Shown: positions 1-9,609 of the stretch, in pieces
Numbering within the stretch: position 1 is the stretch's first letter
Layout of the letters: every line of letters starts with the position of its first letter
Assembly: GCA_022563195.1 (NCBI GenBank)
Contig: JADFNV010000025.1
Location: forward strand, 1 to 40,247
Direction: 5' to 3'
Source: Pseudomonadota bacterium
GTDB taxonomy: Bacteria; Pseudomonadota; Gammaproteobacteria; Steroidobacterales; Woeseiaceae
Length of the DNA: 40,247 bases
The notes under the pieces: model-generated
The model's input: the letters and a program-made list of their open reading frames with translations, nothing else
What the model was told of the DNA's origin: nothing
The model's database searches: none
Translations under genes and position numbers: made by a program

Positions 1-479
1 ATTGCTCTGTCCTGGGCATCAAAGAGGCCGAAAACGGCGAACCGCTCTCCATTGGACGCAAAACACGCTCCATTCCACCGGCATTGCACCGTGCATTACG
101 TTTTCGCGACAAGGGATGCCGTTTTCCGGGCTGCACGAACGACAGATTCGTCGATGGACATCACATCCGGCACTGGGCCGATGGCGGTGAGACGAGTCTC
201 GACAATCTCGTGTTGCTGTGTCGACACCATCATCATCTGGTGCACGAGGGTGGCTTCGTCTGCGAAAATAACCACGATAGCCAGGTTATTTTCAAAGATC
301 AGCGGCAGGAGCCGCTGCCAAGCTGGTCCGCACTACCCACGATCGACGATGTCGACCTCAAGGCATGGATGGATCGCGAGTTCTTCGAACAGAACATCGA
401 CTCTGATACCCCTGCGGCGCAGTGGTATGCGGGCGATCGCATGGATTGGGATCTCGCGGTCGCTAGTCTTTTTAATTAA
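1..479 (+). CDS. DUF222/13E12-type HNH endonuclease, 3' part only
   Basis: The reading frame is open at the left edge of the window (first full codon at base 3) and ends at TAA 477-479, so only the C-terminal ~158 residues are present. The visible part begins with the GRKTRSIPPALHRALRFRD segment that usually precedes the HNH nuclease in DUF222 (13E12 repeat) proteins. It continues with the zinc-binding CRFPGC, the catalytic-region HHIRHWADGG, and NLVLLCRHHHHLVHEGG, so the HNH ββα-metal core is complete. The family is abundant in actinobacteria and some proteobacteria; its biological role is poorly defined, with a nuclease linked to mobility or DNA processing usually assumed. No intein, intron or phage neighbour is visible. 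The next gene starts 142 bases downstream and is unrelated. Confidence 0.85.
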   Translation, partial: CSVLGIKEAENGEPLSIGRKTRSIPPALHRALRFRDKGCRFPGCTNDRFVDGHHIRHWADGGETSLDNLVLLCRHHHHLVHEGGFVCENNHDSQVIFKDQRQEPLPSWSALPTIDDVDLKAWMDREFFEQNIDSDTPAAQWYAGDRMDWDLAVASLFN

Positions 480-526
480 CAGCGGAAAAGCAGGGGGTCT
501 GGTGGTAATCGCCCGCATGTCTCGAT

Positions 527-545
527 CCCGCTTGACGGGAGCGGG
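527..545. repeat. small inverted repeat between HNH gene and ppiase
   Basis: CCCGCT (527-532) and AGCGGG (540-545) are perfect reverse complements around a 7-base loop. No T-run follows on either strand, so it is not a convincing intrinsic terminator. It is the only structure I see in the 142-base gap before the cyclophilin gene. Confidence 0.35.
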
Positions 546-621
546 CTCCAACAGGCCGGCTCGGTCCCGGCAGTTCTGGTATCTTGATTGGCGGAATAAA
601 TCTACATTGCTTGAGGCAGCC

Positions 622-1209
622 ATGAAAAACACGCTGATCGCCGTGCTCGTCTTCCTGTCCGGAGCGGTCACGCTGGCCGCCGACGGTGTCCCGGCACATC
701 CGTATATCAAGATAGATACGACCGAGGGCAGCATCGTTCTCGAGCTCGATGGCAAGCAAGCACCACTCACGGTCGCGCACGTTCTCGGGCTCGTGGACAG
801 TGGCTATTACGACGGCACTATCTTTCATCGCGTTATTCCCGGCTTCATGGCCCAGGCAGGCGCGCATACACCAGACCTGAAGCACAAGGAAACGGACGCC
901 ATGATTCCCAACGAGTCCGGCAACGGCCTGAGCAATGCCCGTGGCACCATCGCGATGGCCCGCACCAGCGATCCGCATTCGGCGAATTCCCAGTTCTTCA
1001 TCAACGTCGCTGATAACGACCGCCTCGATCCACAGAAATCTTCCTCGGCCGGAAGATGGGGCTACACCGTATTCGGTCAGGTAATTGAAGGCATGGATGT
1101 CGTTGACAGGATTGCTGCCGTCAAGACCGGGGCACAGGGGCCGTTCCAGTCGGACGTGCCCGTCGTGCCGATCGTGATCAAGAAAATTTCCCGTTACACA
1201 TTCGAATAG
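622..1209 (+). CDS. exported cyclophilin-type peptidyl-prolyl isomerase
   Basis: The 195-residue product should catalyse cis-trans isomerisation of prolyl bonds in the periplasm. Residues 1-20 form a short signal peptide (MKNTLIAVLVFLSGAVTLAA) with a likely cleavage after AxA. The mature part is a compact bacterial cyclophilin: FHRVIPGFMAQAG carries the active-site Arg and Phe, followed by ANSQFFINVADN and FGQVIEGMDVVDRI. I chose the ATG at 622 because the signal peptide starts there; the same frame is open far upstream but only in the shadow of the HNH gene. lpxH follows after 5 bases, so the two are probably co-transcribed, resembling the ppiB-lpxH pairing of enterobacteria. PpiA-like (periplasmic) fits better than PpiB because of the signal peptide. 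Confidence 0.93.
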   Translation: MKNTLIAVLVFLSGAVTLAADGVPAHPYIKIDTTEGSIVLELDGKQAPLTVAHVLGLVDSGYYDGTIFHRVIPGFMAQAGAHTPDLKHKETDAMIPNESGNGLSNARGTIAMARTSDPHSANSQFFINVADNDRLDPQKSSSAGRWGYTVFGQVIEGMDVVDRIAAVKTGAQGPFQSDVPVVPIVIKKISRYTFE

Positions 1210-1214
1210 CGTTG

Positions 1215-1937
1215 ATGACGACGTTATTCATCTCTGATCTGCACCTCGAGGCCGAACGTCCGGACATCGGCGATCAATTCATAAAATTTCTCGAAGACGA
1301 TGCCAGTAACGCAGAAGCGCTGTACATTCTCGGCGACCTGTTTGAAGCCTGGGTTGGCGACGATGATCAGAACAATTATTACTTCGTGATCAAGAGGGCG
1401 TTGCGCCAACTTTTTGATAGCGGTGTCCCCGTCTATTTCATGCACGGCAACCGCGATTTCATGGTCGGCCAACAATTCGCCAATGAGACGGGCGTGATCA
1501 TTCTTGCCGAACCCTATGAAGTCAACATGTACGGCGAGAAGGCCTTGTTATGCCATGGCGACGCGATGTGCACGGACGATGTGCAGTACCAAAAGATCCG
1601 CACGATGACCCGCGATCCCGACTGGCAGGCGTCGATGCGCGCCAAACCGCTTAAAGAGCGACTACGCATGGCCGAAGAAGCCCGGCGGCAGAGTCTCGAG
1701 CGCACGATCAACCTCGACATGAACATCATGGACGTCAACGAGGACGAGGTGAAAAAGATCATTTTGAAATACGGCGTCGATGTGCTTTTGCACGGTCATA
1801 CCCATCGACCTGCCGTGCACGATGTCGACCTGGGCAATCGCAAGGCGCGGCGCGTCGTTCTCGGCGACTGGCATCAGCAAGGCAGTGTTGTCAGGTGGGA
1901 CCTTCGCGGACCGAAATTGGAGGTTTTACCGAGGTAG
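1215..1937 (+). CDS. lpxH: UDP-2,3-diacylglucosamine diphosphatase LpxH
   Basis: This 240-residue calcineurin-like metallophosphoesterase hydrolyses UDP-2,3-diacylglucosamine to lipid X and UMP, an early step of lipid A synthesis at the inner membrane. The metal-ligand motifs are all visible in order: FISDLHL near the N-terminus, LGDLFEAWVGDD, MHGNRDFM and LLHGHTHRP. Length matches the family (about 240). I start at ATG 1215; an in-frame TTG lies one codon upstream but has nothing to favour it. The gene begins 5 bases after the cyclophilin stop. Its last 47 bases overlap the 3' end of miaE on the other strand. Confidence 0.96.
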   Translation: MTTLFISDLHLEAERPDIGDQFIKFLEDDASNAEALYILGDLFEAWVGDDDQNNYYFVIKRALRQLFDSGVPVYFMHGNRDFMVGQQFANETGVIILAEPYEVNMYGEKALLCHGDAMCTDDVQYQKIRTMTRDPDWQASMRAKPLKERLRMAEEARRQSLERTINLDMNIMDVNEDEVKKIILKYGVDVLLHGHTHRPAVHDVDLGNRKARRVVLGDWHQQGSVVRWDLRGPKLEVLPR

Positions 1938-2544
1938 GTTTTCCAGAGTGAAAACCGAATTGCGAGTCGGGGCCTGCGATGAGTTCGGCCTCGATCACTT
2001 TGAGTTCAGCGAGACGTGCCTCGATCTCGGCTTCATCAATGCCGGTCTCCGATTTTGCGAGTGCCAGGTAATGTTCGAAGTGGCGAGCTTCTGAGGTCAG
2101 CAATCCGCTGTAAAACCGGCCGAGTTTTTCTGGCAGGCGCGGGGCGAGGACGGCGAAGCGCTCACACGAGCGCGCCTCGATCAAGGCACCGATCAGGAGC
2201 ATGTCCAGAAGTTTCTGCGGCTCATCGTGTCGCACTGCGGCGCGTAAACTGCCCGCGTAGCGCGATGCCGTATGACGTTCGAAGGGCACGCCCATATCCT
2301 CCATGATTGCCCGCACCTGCTCGAAATGCCGTAATTCCTCGCGCGCGAGCCGTGACATACGCTGCGCCAACCCGACCCGATCCGGATAACGGTACAGGAA
2401 ACCCATCGCCGTGGAGGCGGCCTTGAGCTCACAATTCGCGTGATCCAGCAGCAGCTCCGGCAGCCGTGTGCAGGCTTCCTCAAGCCACTGCACCGGGGTC
2501 GCTACATCGAAAAAATTCGAAATCGCCGCAGGCACTACAACCAT
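1891..2544 (-). CDS. miaE: tRNA-(ms2io6A) hydroxylase MiaE
   Basis: MiaE is a non-haem diiron monooxygenase that hydroxylates the isopentenyl group of ms2i6A37 in tRNAs reading UNN codons. The 217-residue protein shows the ferritin-like pattern: two E-x-x-H motifs, in LAREELRHFEQV and TSEARHFEHYL, plus isolated Glu ligands (the Glu of NCELKAA and of IEARSCERF). The start at 2544 overlaps the upstream kinase's 3' end by 10 bases, so translation is probably coupled. It is the last gene of the long minus-strand block and runs 47 bases tail-to-tail into lpxH. No intrinsic terminator is visible in the overlap. Confidence 0.92.
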   Translation of the reverse strand: MVVVPAAISNFFDVATPVQWLEEACTRLPELLLDHANCELKAASTAMGFLYRYPDRVGLAQRMSRLAREELRHFEQVRAIMEDMGVPFERHTASRYAGSLRAAVRHDEPQKLLDMLLIGALIEARSCERFAVLAPRLPEKLGRFYSGLLTSEARHFEHYLALAKSETGIDEAEIEARLAELKVIEAELIAGPDSQFGFHSGKPTSVKPPISVREGPT

Positions 2545-3740
2545 TCTTCAACCTCCGCCGCCGATCGCAGCCGATCGCCGGGCTGCTTTGCCAGCATCAT
2601 ATTCAACAGCGCCTGGTAGCTTGCCACTCGTGTCGGCAGCAGCGGCACGGGAGCTTGTGCGTGCAGGTAAATTATTTCCATGGCCGTGTCTGCTCGATAC
2701 GGTTTCTTGCCAGTCAGCATTTCGTAAAAAATCACACCAAGACTGTAAATATCGCTGCGGTGATCTATGCCTTCCGCATGCCCCTGCTCCGGGCTCATGT
2801 AATACGGCGTGCCAAAAATCTCACCACTGTCGGTAATCTCCATTTTTAACCGCATGCGTTTTGCCAGGCCAAAATCAATCAATGCAATAGTATCGTCATT
2901 GCGCAACATGATATTGCCCGGCTTCAGATCACGATGCAGGACGCCAACGTCGTGAATTTTCGCGAGCGCGCTTGCGATCTGCCGCAGGTAACTGACAGCG
3001 TCCGCTTCTTTGATGCCGCCACTGATTCTTCGTTTGAGATCGCCGCCATCAATGTATTCCATCGCAATGTGAGCGTGCTGATCGCCGACACCGAGATCGA
3101 AAATCCTGACGATATTTGGGTGCTCGATCTCGGCGATGAGTTCGTACTCTTGCAAGAACCGGTCAAATGCTCCGACGCTGTCTTGTGCATCGGGTACCTG
3201 TTGCAACACTTTGAGTACAACCAATTGGCCGGAAGACTTTTTTTCGCCAAGATAAACGGCTGAATGCGACGTGACGCCAAGTTTCTTGACGAAGCGGTAG
3301 CCGCGAATCAACGGATGAATGCCGGCTTTCAAATCACCAACGAACAACGAAGCTGTCGACGCCAAACTCCCTTGTGACGACAGGATATTGCTCAACCGTA
3401 CCGTCAACGCATCATGGCTGATGTCATCGCGAACAAAGAATCCGTCAGCCCCGGCTTCGTCAACTTTTTGCTCGTCATCTTGTGTGCCGAAATAAACGAT
3501 CGCCGGGAAACCGGGAACCTTGACGAATTGATTAAGCACGTCGATTCCATTGCGGTCGCCAAGCTCGTTGCCCAACAGGATGATGTCATTACCAGCGCCC
3601 GAGAACTCAACCGGCAGATGCCCGGCTGCCGTCGGATCGTAAGCCGACAGGACGGCATTGGGCCAATGCGTGGTGACATGGTGCATCAACAGACTGCGAA
3701 AATCGGCCTGACCGTCGATGATCATGATCTTGATGTTCAT
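2535..3740 (-). CDS. Ser/Thr protein kinase with N-terminal pseudo-receiver domain
   Basis: The 401-residue protein joins a receiver-like domain (about 1-125) to a Hanks-type kinase (about 148-401). The receiver starts IKIMIIDGQADFRSLL, but the phosphoacceptor position at the end of β3 (LLGNELGDRNG) is Gly57 instead of Asp and the β5 Lys is Arg104, so it should not be phosphorylated conventionally. The kinase has the VAIK-type Lys177, HRDLKPGN with Asp271 and Asn276, the DFG Asp289, and MSPEQ in the activation segment. Its glycine loop (LGVTSHSAVYLG) is poor in glycine. No transmembrane segment is seen, so it is cytosolic. It starts 27 bases after purF and overlaps miaE by 10 bases, placing it in the purF block. 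The substrate is unknown. Confidence 0.88.
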   Translation of the reverse strand: MNIKIMIIDGQADFRSLLMHHVTTHWPNAVLSAYDPTAAGHLPVEFSGAGNDIILLGNELGDRNGIDVLNQFVKVPGFPAIVYFGTQDDEQKVDEAGADGFFVRDDISHDALTVRLSNILSSQGSLASTASLFVGDLKAGIHPLIRGYRFVKKLGVTSHSAVYLGEKKSSGQLVVLKVLQQVPDAQDSVGAFDRFLQEYELIAEIEHPNIVRIFDLGVGDQHAHIAMEYIDGGDLKRRISGGIKEADAVSYLRQIASALAKIHDVGVLHRDLKPGNIMLRNDDTIALIDFGLAKRMRLKMEITDSGEIFGTPYYMSPEQGHAEGIDHRSDIYSLGVIFYEMLTGKKPYRADTAMEIIYLHAQAPVPLLPTRVASYQALLNMMLAKQPGDRLRSAAEVEEWL

Positions 3741-3767
3741 GGTACTGCGCCCCGTCCGGGCGACGAA

Positions 3768-5309
3768 CTACATGCCGATGGCGGCGTCTTGGTATTCTGC
3801 CTCGACCGCATCGCCCACGACAAAATCACCGCGCTGGTTTTTCTGCTGTTTTTTCGCAGCGTCGTTTCTTCGCTCTTCGAGCTCACGCAAGTATTCATCC
3901 GTGACATCGCCCGTGACATATTCGCCGGAGAAGCACGAAGTATCAAATTCCGAAATCGATGAATTATCGTGGCGCACCGACCGAATCAGACCGGGCAGGT
4001 CCTGGTAGATCAACCGATCGGCACCAATCAGTTTTTCGATTTCCTCAACCGTGCGGCCATTGGCGATGAGCTCCGAGGCCGCCGGCATATCAATGCCGTA
4101 AACATTTGGATAGCGCACGGGCGGTGCGGCGGATGCGAAATACACTTTGCGTGCGCCGGCATCACGCGCAAGCTTGATGATCTGGCGTGACGTCGTCCCT
4201 CGTACGATCGAATCGTCGACGAGTAATACGTTCTTGCCACGAAATTCAAGATCGATCGTATTGAGTTTGCGCCGCACGGACTGTGTGCGTTCAGCCTGAT
4301 CGGGCATGATAAATGTCCGGCCGATGTAACGATTCTTGATGAAACCCTCGCGATATTTTATGCCGAGATGGTGGGCGACTTGAACAGCTGAGGTGCGACT
4401 CGTGTCCGGAATCGGGATGACCACTTCAATATCATGGTCGGAGAATTCGCGAAGGATCTTGCCCGCGAGTTGCTCACCCATGCGCAGTCGTGCTTTGTAC
4501 ACGGAAAGGTCGTCGAGAATTGAATCAGGCCGAGCGAAGTAGACGAATTCAAATATACACGGTGTATGGCGCGCCGTGTTTTGCTGCTCGCGGCTATGCA
4601 GGACACCGTCAATCTCGATGAAAACCGTCTCACCCGGCCGGACATCGCGAAGTCTCTCAAACCGCAGGATATCCAAAGCCACACTCTCTGACGCAACCAT
4701 GTATTCGGACCCGCCCTCACATTGCCGTTGCCCAAGCACGAGCGGCCGAATGCCATTGGGGTCCCTGAATGCGACGATGCCGATGCCGACTATCATTGCA
4801 ACGACGGCATAACCACCTTTGCATCGGCGGTGTACGGCGTCGACTGTGTCAAAAATTTGTTCGGGTGTCGGTTTGCCGTTCGTACGAATCTGCAATTCGT
4901 GCGCGAAAACATTCAGCAACACTTCCGAATCGGATCCTGTATTGAGATGGCGGCGGTCTTCCTTGGTCAGGAGCTGGGTCAGCTCATCGGAGTTGGTCAA
5001 ATTACCGTTATGACCAAGACAAATACCATACGGTGAGTTTACGTAAAATGGCTGTGCCTCATCGACTCGAGCGCCGCCAGCGGTTGGATAGCGAATGTGG
5101 CCGATTCCAATATTGCCGGTCAGCCAATCCATATGACGCTGACGAAACACATCACGCACAAGCCCGTTACTCTTGCGGTCCCGCAGTCCATCTGCACCCC
5201 AGGTAACGACACCGGCGGCATCCTGACCGCGATGCTGCATGATGGTCAGAGCATCATACAAGGCATGGTTGACCGCTTGATGGCTAACAATTCCGACAAC
5301 GCCGCACAT
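3768..5309 (-). CDS. purF: amidophosphoribosyltransferase PurF
   Basis: PurF makes 5-phosphoribosylamine from PRPP and glutamine, the first committed step of purine synthesis. The sequence begins MCGVVGIV, so Cys2 is the N-terminal nucleophile of the class II glutaminase with no propeptide, as in E. coli. The glutaminase half carries [20 protein letters not shown] and GHNGNLTN. The C-terminal phosphoribosyltransferase half carries the PRPP loop in [17 protein letters not shown]. At 513 residues it is the usual length. It lies 17 bases downstream of cvpA, the common cvpA-purF pairing. I saw no obvious PurR operator near it. Confidence 0.97.
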   Translation of the reverse strand: MCGVVGIVSHQAVNHALYDALTIMQHRGQDAAGVVTWGADGLRDRKSNGLVRDVFRQRHMDWLTGNIGIGHIRYPTAGGARVDEAQPFYVNSPYGICLGHNGNLTNSDELTQLLTKEDRRHLNTGSDSEVLLNVFAHELQIRTNGKPTPEQIFDTVDAVHRRCKGGYAVVAMIVGIGIVAFRDPNGIRPLVLGQRQCEGGSEYMVASESVALDILRFERLRDVRPGETVFIEIDGVLHSREQQNTARHTPCIFEFVYFARPDSILDDLSVYKARLRMGEQLAGKILREFSDHDIEVVIPIPDTSRTSAVQVAHHLGIKYREGFIKNRYIGRTFIMPDQAERTQSVRRKLNTIDLEFRGKNVLLVDDSIVRGTTSRQIIKLARDAGARKVYFASAAPPVRYPNVYGIDMPAASELIANGRTVEEIEKLIGADRLIYQDLPGLIRSVRHDNSSISEFDTSCFSGEYVTGDVTDEYLRELEERRNDAAKKQQKNQRGDFVVGDAVEAEYQDAAIGM

Positions 5310-5326
5310 AGATTTCCCCGCGATTC

Positions 5327-5875
5327 TTAGTTTTTCGTGTTGTTAGTTAGGTCAGACGTCAGATCGATCTTAAAAGTCTTCGCCGCCTCATCAGGCTTCA
5401 ATAGCTCATAGCCTTGCGGCGCCATAACCTCGATCCAGTGAGCGACGGTCTCCAGGTACGGAATCGTATTCGATTTGCGCCACCATTTATTTTTGTCCAT
5501 ATCCGAAAACTGACCCACAAGGATCAGGACTGCGATAAGCACAATGCCTCGAACTACACCGAACAATGCCCCGAGCAGGCGATCTATGCCGCCCAGCAGA
5601 GACAATCGCACAATCTTGGAAATGCCCCAGCTCACCACGCCGCCGATCGTCAGGATAACGATGAAAACAATAACGCGACCAAACCATTTCTGCGCTTCTT
5701 TTGAGTCGATCCAGCTCTCGGAGATATCACCGATAGCCGGGCCAAAATAGAGCGCGGCCCAGATCGCGACGAGCAAGGCCACGACGGAAATTGCTTCTTT
5801 TATCAGTCCGCGGTACGCGCCGACAATCACGGAAATCAAGATGGCGACGGCGATGAATATGTCGATGATCGGCAT
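5327..5875 (-). CDS. cvpA: CvpA family inner-membrane protein
   Basis: The 182-residue protein belongs to the CvpA/colicin V production family, named for its requirement in E. coli colicin V export; its molecular role is still unclear. It has about four hydrophobic segments: residues 3-20, a second around 25-45, one around 65-85 ([18 protein letters not shown]) and one around 100-122 after the family-typical [14 protein letters not shown]. The C-terminal ~50 residues are polar. It lies between the DedD-like gene (88-base gap) and purF (17-base gap), as in many gammaproteobacteria, which strongly supports the call. Confidence 0.92.
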   Translation of the reverse strand: MPIIDIFIAVAILISVIVGAYRGLIKEAISVVALLVAIWAALYFGPAIGDISESWIDSKEAQKWFGRVIVFIVILTIGGVVSWGISKIVRLSLLGGIDRLLGALFGVVRGIVLIAVLILVGQFSDMDKNKWWRKSNTIPYLETVAHWIEVMAPQGYELLKPDEAAKTFKIDLTSDLTNNTKN

Positions 5876-5963
5876 CAGAGATGTCGGTGCGGCTCAGGGG
5901 TAATCGGTTGATTGGAGGGGAGTCTAACAGAGATTTCGAATGACCTCGCAAACGGAGCTGGCC

Positions 5964-6563
5964 TCAGGGATGCGGCAGAACCTGGCCTTTGTGACCTGCC
6001 TTTTGCAAACGCTCGGCCATCGCTTCGGCACTTTGACGATCCTTTTGTGGTCCGATTCGCACTCGATGCAACGGTCCCGAAGTCGTCGACAACTGACTTA
6101 GAAACGCGGCGAAACCCTGTTTGCGCAGGTCGGCCGCCAATCGTTCTGCGTTTTTTTGATTACTGAAGCTACCGAGCTGCACCGCCCACATGCCTGTCGA
6201 AGAGCCACTTGCGGGTGCCGCACTCGCAACAGCCTCAACCGGTGCCGGTGTCTGGTCGTCACGCTCGACACTATTTTGTTTTTCCGGCGGTGGCGTACGC
6301 TGCGGTTCCCGGCTGCTGGCGGTCTGATCCGTTTGCACCGATTCGGTGGGGCCGCTGCTGGCGACCGGTACGGGATTGCGGCGGTCGCGATCAAGCACTA
6401 CGGTCTGATTGGCTTGCTCGGACTGTCCGGGCAATAGTACGCGCTCACTGACAATTTCGTTGCCGCCTGGCGAGCCGTCGAGAAATACGGGCACGACGAG
6501 CACCACAAACAGGACGAGAACACCTGCTCCAATAATGCGTTCTTTTAAAGCTCGATCCATCAT
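5964..6563 (-). CDS. dedD: DedD-like SPOR-domain cell division protein
   Basis: The 199-residue protein has a short cytoplasmic start (MMDRALKERIIGAG), one membrane segment around residues 11-28, a Pro/Gln/Ser-rich periplasmic linker, and a C-terminal SPOR domain from about 122 (WAVQLGSFSNQKNAERLAADL ends the first half; LHRVRIGPQKDR is in the second). SPOR domains bind glycan strands stripped of stem peptides at the septum, and DedD acts in constriction in E. coli. Position between folC and cvpA matches E. coli and Pseudomonas, so I use dedD. Two adjacent ATG codons (6563 and 6560) are possible starts and I cannot separate them. An 88-base gap precedes cvpA. Confidence 0.87.
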   Translation of the reverse strand: MMDRALKERIIGAGVLVLFVVLVVPVFLDGSPGGNEIVSERVLLPGQSEQANQTVVLDRDRRNPVPVASSGPTESVQTDQTASSREPQRTPPPEKQNSVERDDQTPAPVEAVASAAPASGSSTGMWAVQLGSFSNQKNAERLAADLRKQGFAAFLSQLSTTSGPLHRVRIGPQKDRQSAEAMAERLQKAGHKGQVLPHP

Positions 6564-6608
6564 GATTTGGCCAAGCAGGCTATTTAAAAATTCTCAGGTG
6601 AGTGCGAG

Positions 6609-7895
6609 TTAGCGCGGCGAGTATATATCAACTGGAAGCAAGAGCTCGAGCAGCGGACCAACAAGATAAAATGACCCCGTTACCAGGACGCGATCGTCCG
6701 ATCCGGCCAATGCGCGAGCATGATCTCGCGCCTGCCGTATCGATGTGGCGATCAGACAACCCTGGTTCGTTACATTTGCGATCCGCCGCGCTAAATCGGC
6801 CGCCGGGATCGCTCGCGGATTGTCGGCCGTCACCGCGACCCAGTTTGCCACCGCATCGACCAGCGGTGAGACCACGCCCTCGACATCCTTGTCATCGAGT
6901 ATGCCGATGATAGCGATGGTACGGCCCGCGATCGGTAGCGTGCGCAGCGTGTCGGCCAAAACTCCGGCCGCAGCGGGATTATGCGCTACATCCAGCAGCC
7001 AGCTGCCATCCGCATCGAGCAATTGCATTCGGCCGCGCAGGTGCAGGTCGCTGAACGCTGCGTTGATGAGGTCTGTGCGCAGCAAATTACTATGGCCCAC
7101 CGCCTCGACAAGCGCCAATACGCCCGCCGCATTCTCGACTTGAATATCACCTGGCAGGGATGGCCGCCGCAGGCTCTTGAGATGAGTCTGCGCACCCTGC
7201 CATGACCAGACATCATCGTGCAACGCCCAGTGGTAGTCGCGCCCCGCTACAATCAGATTTGAACCGATCGCCTCAGCTCGCGCAACGATCGCGCGTGGCA
7301 GATCACTCGATGCGAAGACCAGCGGTTTACCTGGTCGCATGATGCCGGCTTTTTCCAGCGCGATTGTCTCGACATCGTCGCCTAGCCATTCACAATGATC
7401 CAGCGAGACGTTGGTTATGAGGCCGGCATCAGGCTCAACAGCGTTAACGGCATCGAGTCGCCCGCCCATGCCGATCTCGAGTATGACGGTGTGGACACCG
7501 GCGTCCGCGAACACCGCTAGCGCCGCCAGCGTACCAAATTCGAAATAGGTGAGCGGCACGTCGTCGCGCACCGCTTCAATGCGTTCGAAGGCCGCGACGA
7601 TTGCCGCGTCCGTTGCCTCAACACCGTCGATGCGTATGCGCTCGTTATAACGAATGATGTGCGGCGACGTGTAACTGCCGACACGTACTCCGGTAGTTCG
7701 CAGCAACGACTCAAGCATCACGACGCTCGAGCCCTTGCCATTGGTGCCTGCAACGTGAAAAACAGTTTCAGCTTGCTCGAGGTTCAGGCGCTCCAACACG
7801 CACTGCACGCGCTCAAGCCCGAGATCAATCTCCCAGGGGGACAGGGTCTCGAGCCGGACCAGCCAGTCATTCAGAGGCAAACCAGGCGACGGCAT
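6609..7895 (-). CDS. folC: bifunctional dihydrofolate/folylpolyglutamate synthase FolC
   Basis: FolC ligates glutamate to dihydropteroate, and further glutamates to reduced folates, in an ATP-dependent Mur-ligase-type reaction. The P-loop is in VAGTNGKGSSVVML near residue 46. Other family motifs are SYTSPHIIRYNERI, EIGMGGRLDAVN, and LDVAHNPAAAGVL in the C-terminal domain. At 428 residues it is of normal length. It lies 14 bases after accD and 45 bases before the DedD-like gene, the standard accD-folC-dedD order. Confidence 0.96.
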   Translation of the reverse strand: MPSPGLPLNDWLVRLETLSPWEIDLGLERVQCVLERLNLEQAETVFHVAGTNGKGSSVVMLESLLRTTGVRVGSYTSPHIIRYNERIRIDGVEATDAAIVAAFERIEAVRDDVPLTYFEFGTLAALAVFADAGVHTVILEIGMGGRLDAVNAVEPDAGLITNVSLDHCEWLGDDVETIALEKAGIMRPGKPLVFASSDLPRAIVARAEAIGSNLIVAGRDYHWALHDDVWSWQGAQTHLKSLRRPSLPGDIQVENAAGVLALVEAVGHSNLLRTDLINAAFSDLHLRGRMQLLDADGSWLLDVAHNPAAAGVLADTLRTLPIAGRTIAIIGILDDKDVEGVVSPLVDAVANWVAVTADNPRAIPAADLARRIANVTNQGCLIATSIRQARDHARALAGSDDRVLVTGSFYLVGPLLELLLPVDIYSPR

Positions 7896-7909
7896 TGCGC
7901 TAACCCGGA

Positions 7910-8776
7910 CTATTCATGATCCGGGCTGGGACGGTGTTCGAATTTAGCCAGTAAGTCGGCGATCTGCTTTTGCATCTCGCGGCGGTCCACAATCATGTCG
8001 ATCGCTCCGTGATCGAGCAGGAACTCACTGCGCTGGAATCCTTCCGGAAGCTTCTGACCTACGGTCTGCTCTATGACGCGCGGCCCGGCGAAACCGATCA
8101 GCGCATTCGGTTCGGCAATATTGACATCGCCAAGCATCGCCAGGCTTGCCGAAACACCACCCGTCGTTGGATCCGTCAATACCGATATGTAGGGAACGCC
8201 CTCGCTGCCAAGTCTTGCCAATGCCGCAGAAGTTTTTGCCATTTGCATCAAGGAAAACAGTGCCTCTTGCATGCGGGCGCCGCCACTGGCTGAAAATGCA
8301 ATCAGTGGCATCCTGTTTTCGGTCGCATGGTCCACGGCGCGCGCGAAACGTTCGCCGACAACTGAGCCCATGGACCCACCCATGAACGAAAACTCGAATG
8401 CGCAGACAACGACAGGTCGGCCGATCAGCGTTCCCGTTACAGAGACAAGCGCATCTTTTTCGCCCGTCTTCTTCTGCGCCTGTGACAATCGGTCACGATA
8501 ACGCTTGCTGTCGCGAAATTTGAGCGGATCCAGCGACTCGAGCCCCGCCGACAGCTCTTGCTGCGAATCAGGGTCAAGGAAAATTTCAAGGCGTCGGCGC
8601 GCACCAATGCGCATGTGATACTCGCACTTGGGGCAAACCTGCAGGTTGCGCTCAAGTTCATTGCGATACAGCTGAGCATCGCATTGAGGGCACTTGATCC
8701 AAACACCTTCAGGCACCGAGCGCGTACGCTTTTCGGTACTGATCCTGGACGGTAAAAGTTTATCGAACCAGCTCAT
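7910..8776 (-). CDS. accD: acetyl-CoA carboxylase carboxyltransferase subunit beta AccD
   Basis: AccD and AccA form the carboxyltransferase that moves CO2 from carboxybiotin to acetyl-CoA, giving malonyl-CoA for fatty acid synthesis. The N-terminal four-Cys zinc ribbon is intact: CPQC and, 16 residues on, CPKC. The crotonase-fold region carries [19 protein letters not shown] and [18 protein letters not shown]. At 288 residues it is near the family norm. The ATG at 8776 overlaps the truA stop by 4 bases, indicating translational coupling; folC follows after 14 bases. Confidence 0.97.
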   Translation of the reverse strand: MSWFDKLLPSRISTEKRTRSVPEGVWIKCPQCDAQLYRNELERNLQVCPKCEYHMRIGARRRLEIFLDPDSQQELSAGLESLDPLKFRDSKRYRDRLSQAQKKTGEKDALVSVTGTLIGRPVVVCAFEFSFMGGSMGSVVGERFARAVDHATENRMPLIAFSASGGARMQEALFSLMQMAKTSAALARLGSEGVPYISVLTDPTTGGVSASLAMLGDVNIAEPNALIGFAGPRVIEQTVGQKLPEGFQRSEFLLDHGAIDMIVDRREMQKQIADLLAKFEHRPSPDHE

Positions 8777-9564
8777 GGTCGCATCTTATCGAATATCTGC
8801 AGGCTGCGCTTTCGTGGTAAATCAAATTCCTCCGGGTAGTCGACCTTGATCAAGGTCAGCCCGTGCGGTGGCGCCGCCACACCACTTTGCGAACGATCGC
8901 GACTTTTTAATATCGTCAATACCCAGTCCAGCGACTGCTCACCACGGCCGATCGCGACGAGTACGCCGGTAATATTGCGCACCATGCGTCGCAGAAATGC
9001 ATTTGCAGTAAGTTCAAACTCGATCCAGTCGTCGCACCTGTTTACTTCGATCGAATGGATCTCACGGACCGGCGTTGAGGCTCGGCAAGATGCGGCGCGA
9101 AAAGCGGAAAAGTCGTGTTTTCCGATCAACACCTGGGCCGCTTCGTGCATGCGCGACGCATCGAGCGGCTCATGTACCCACCAGGCACGGTGGCGGAACA
9201 GTGAGGATCGGACAACGCAATTGAGCAACAGGTATCGATAGGTCCGCGCTATTGCGGAGAAGCGTGCATGAAATCCATCGTCTACGGGTCTGGCCCAGGT
9301 CACATTGATGTCGTCGGGAAGATTACTATTCGCGCCAAGCAACCAGCCTCTCGGTGTCCGTTCGCTCGTCGTATCAAAATGGATGACCTGCCCCGATGCA
9401 TGCACACCCGTGTCCGTGCGACCAGCACAGATCACGTCGATGGAGTGGTCGGCGACTCGCTCCAGTGCATCTTCAACACGCGCTTGTACGCCATCACCCG
9501 TGCGTTGTCGCTGCCAGCCGTTGTACGCCGTGCCGTCGTACTCGATGCCCAAAGCAATTCGCAT
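8773..9564 (-). CDS. truA: tRNA pseudouridine(38-40) synthase TruA
   Basis: TruA converts U38, U39 and U40 in the anticodon arm of many tRNAs to pseudouridine. The catalytic Asp is in [15 protein letters not shown] near residue 52. The start ([20 protein letters not shown]) and the RYLLLN and FLRRMVRNI segments are typical. At 263 residues it is full length. It follows fimV by 45 bases and overlaps accD by 4; fimV-truA-accD is the usual Pseudomonas-type order. Confidence 0.96.
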   Translation of the reverse strand: MRIALGIEYDGTAYNGWQRQRTGDGVQARVEDALERVADHSIDVICAGRTDTGVHASGQVIHFDTTSERTPRGWLLGANSNLPDDINVTWARPVDDGFHARFSAIARTYRYLLLNCVVRSSLFRHRAWWVHEPLDASRMHEAAQVLIGKHDFSAFRAASCRASTPVREIHSIEVNRCDDWIEFELTANAFLRRMVRNITGVLVAIGRGEQSLDWVLTILKSRDRSQSGVAAPPHGLTLIKVDYPEEFDLPRKRSLQIFDKMRP

Positions 9565-9609
9565 ATGCAGGATTCATGATCGGTCGCTCAGGACGAGCGG
9601 CCGACATTA

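Noticed and set aside
52..621. Long open frame upstream of and in frame with the cyclophilin gene
   Set aside because: It overlaps the HNH coding frame, whose product has clear motifs; the cyclophilin signal peptide begins at 622.
480..621. Possible tRNA-like segment with a GTCTCGATCCC stretch
   Set aside because: No cloverleaf can be drawn: no matching acceptor stem, D-arm or anticodon arm.
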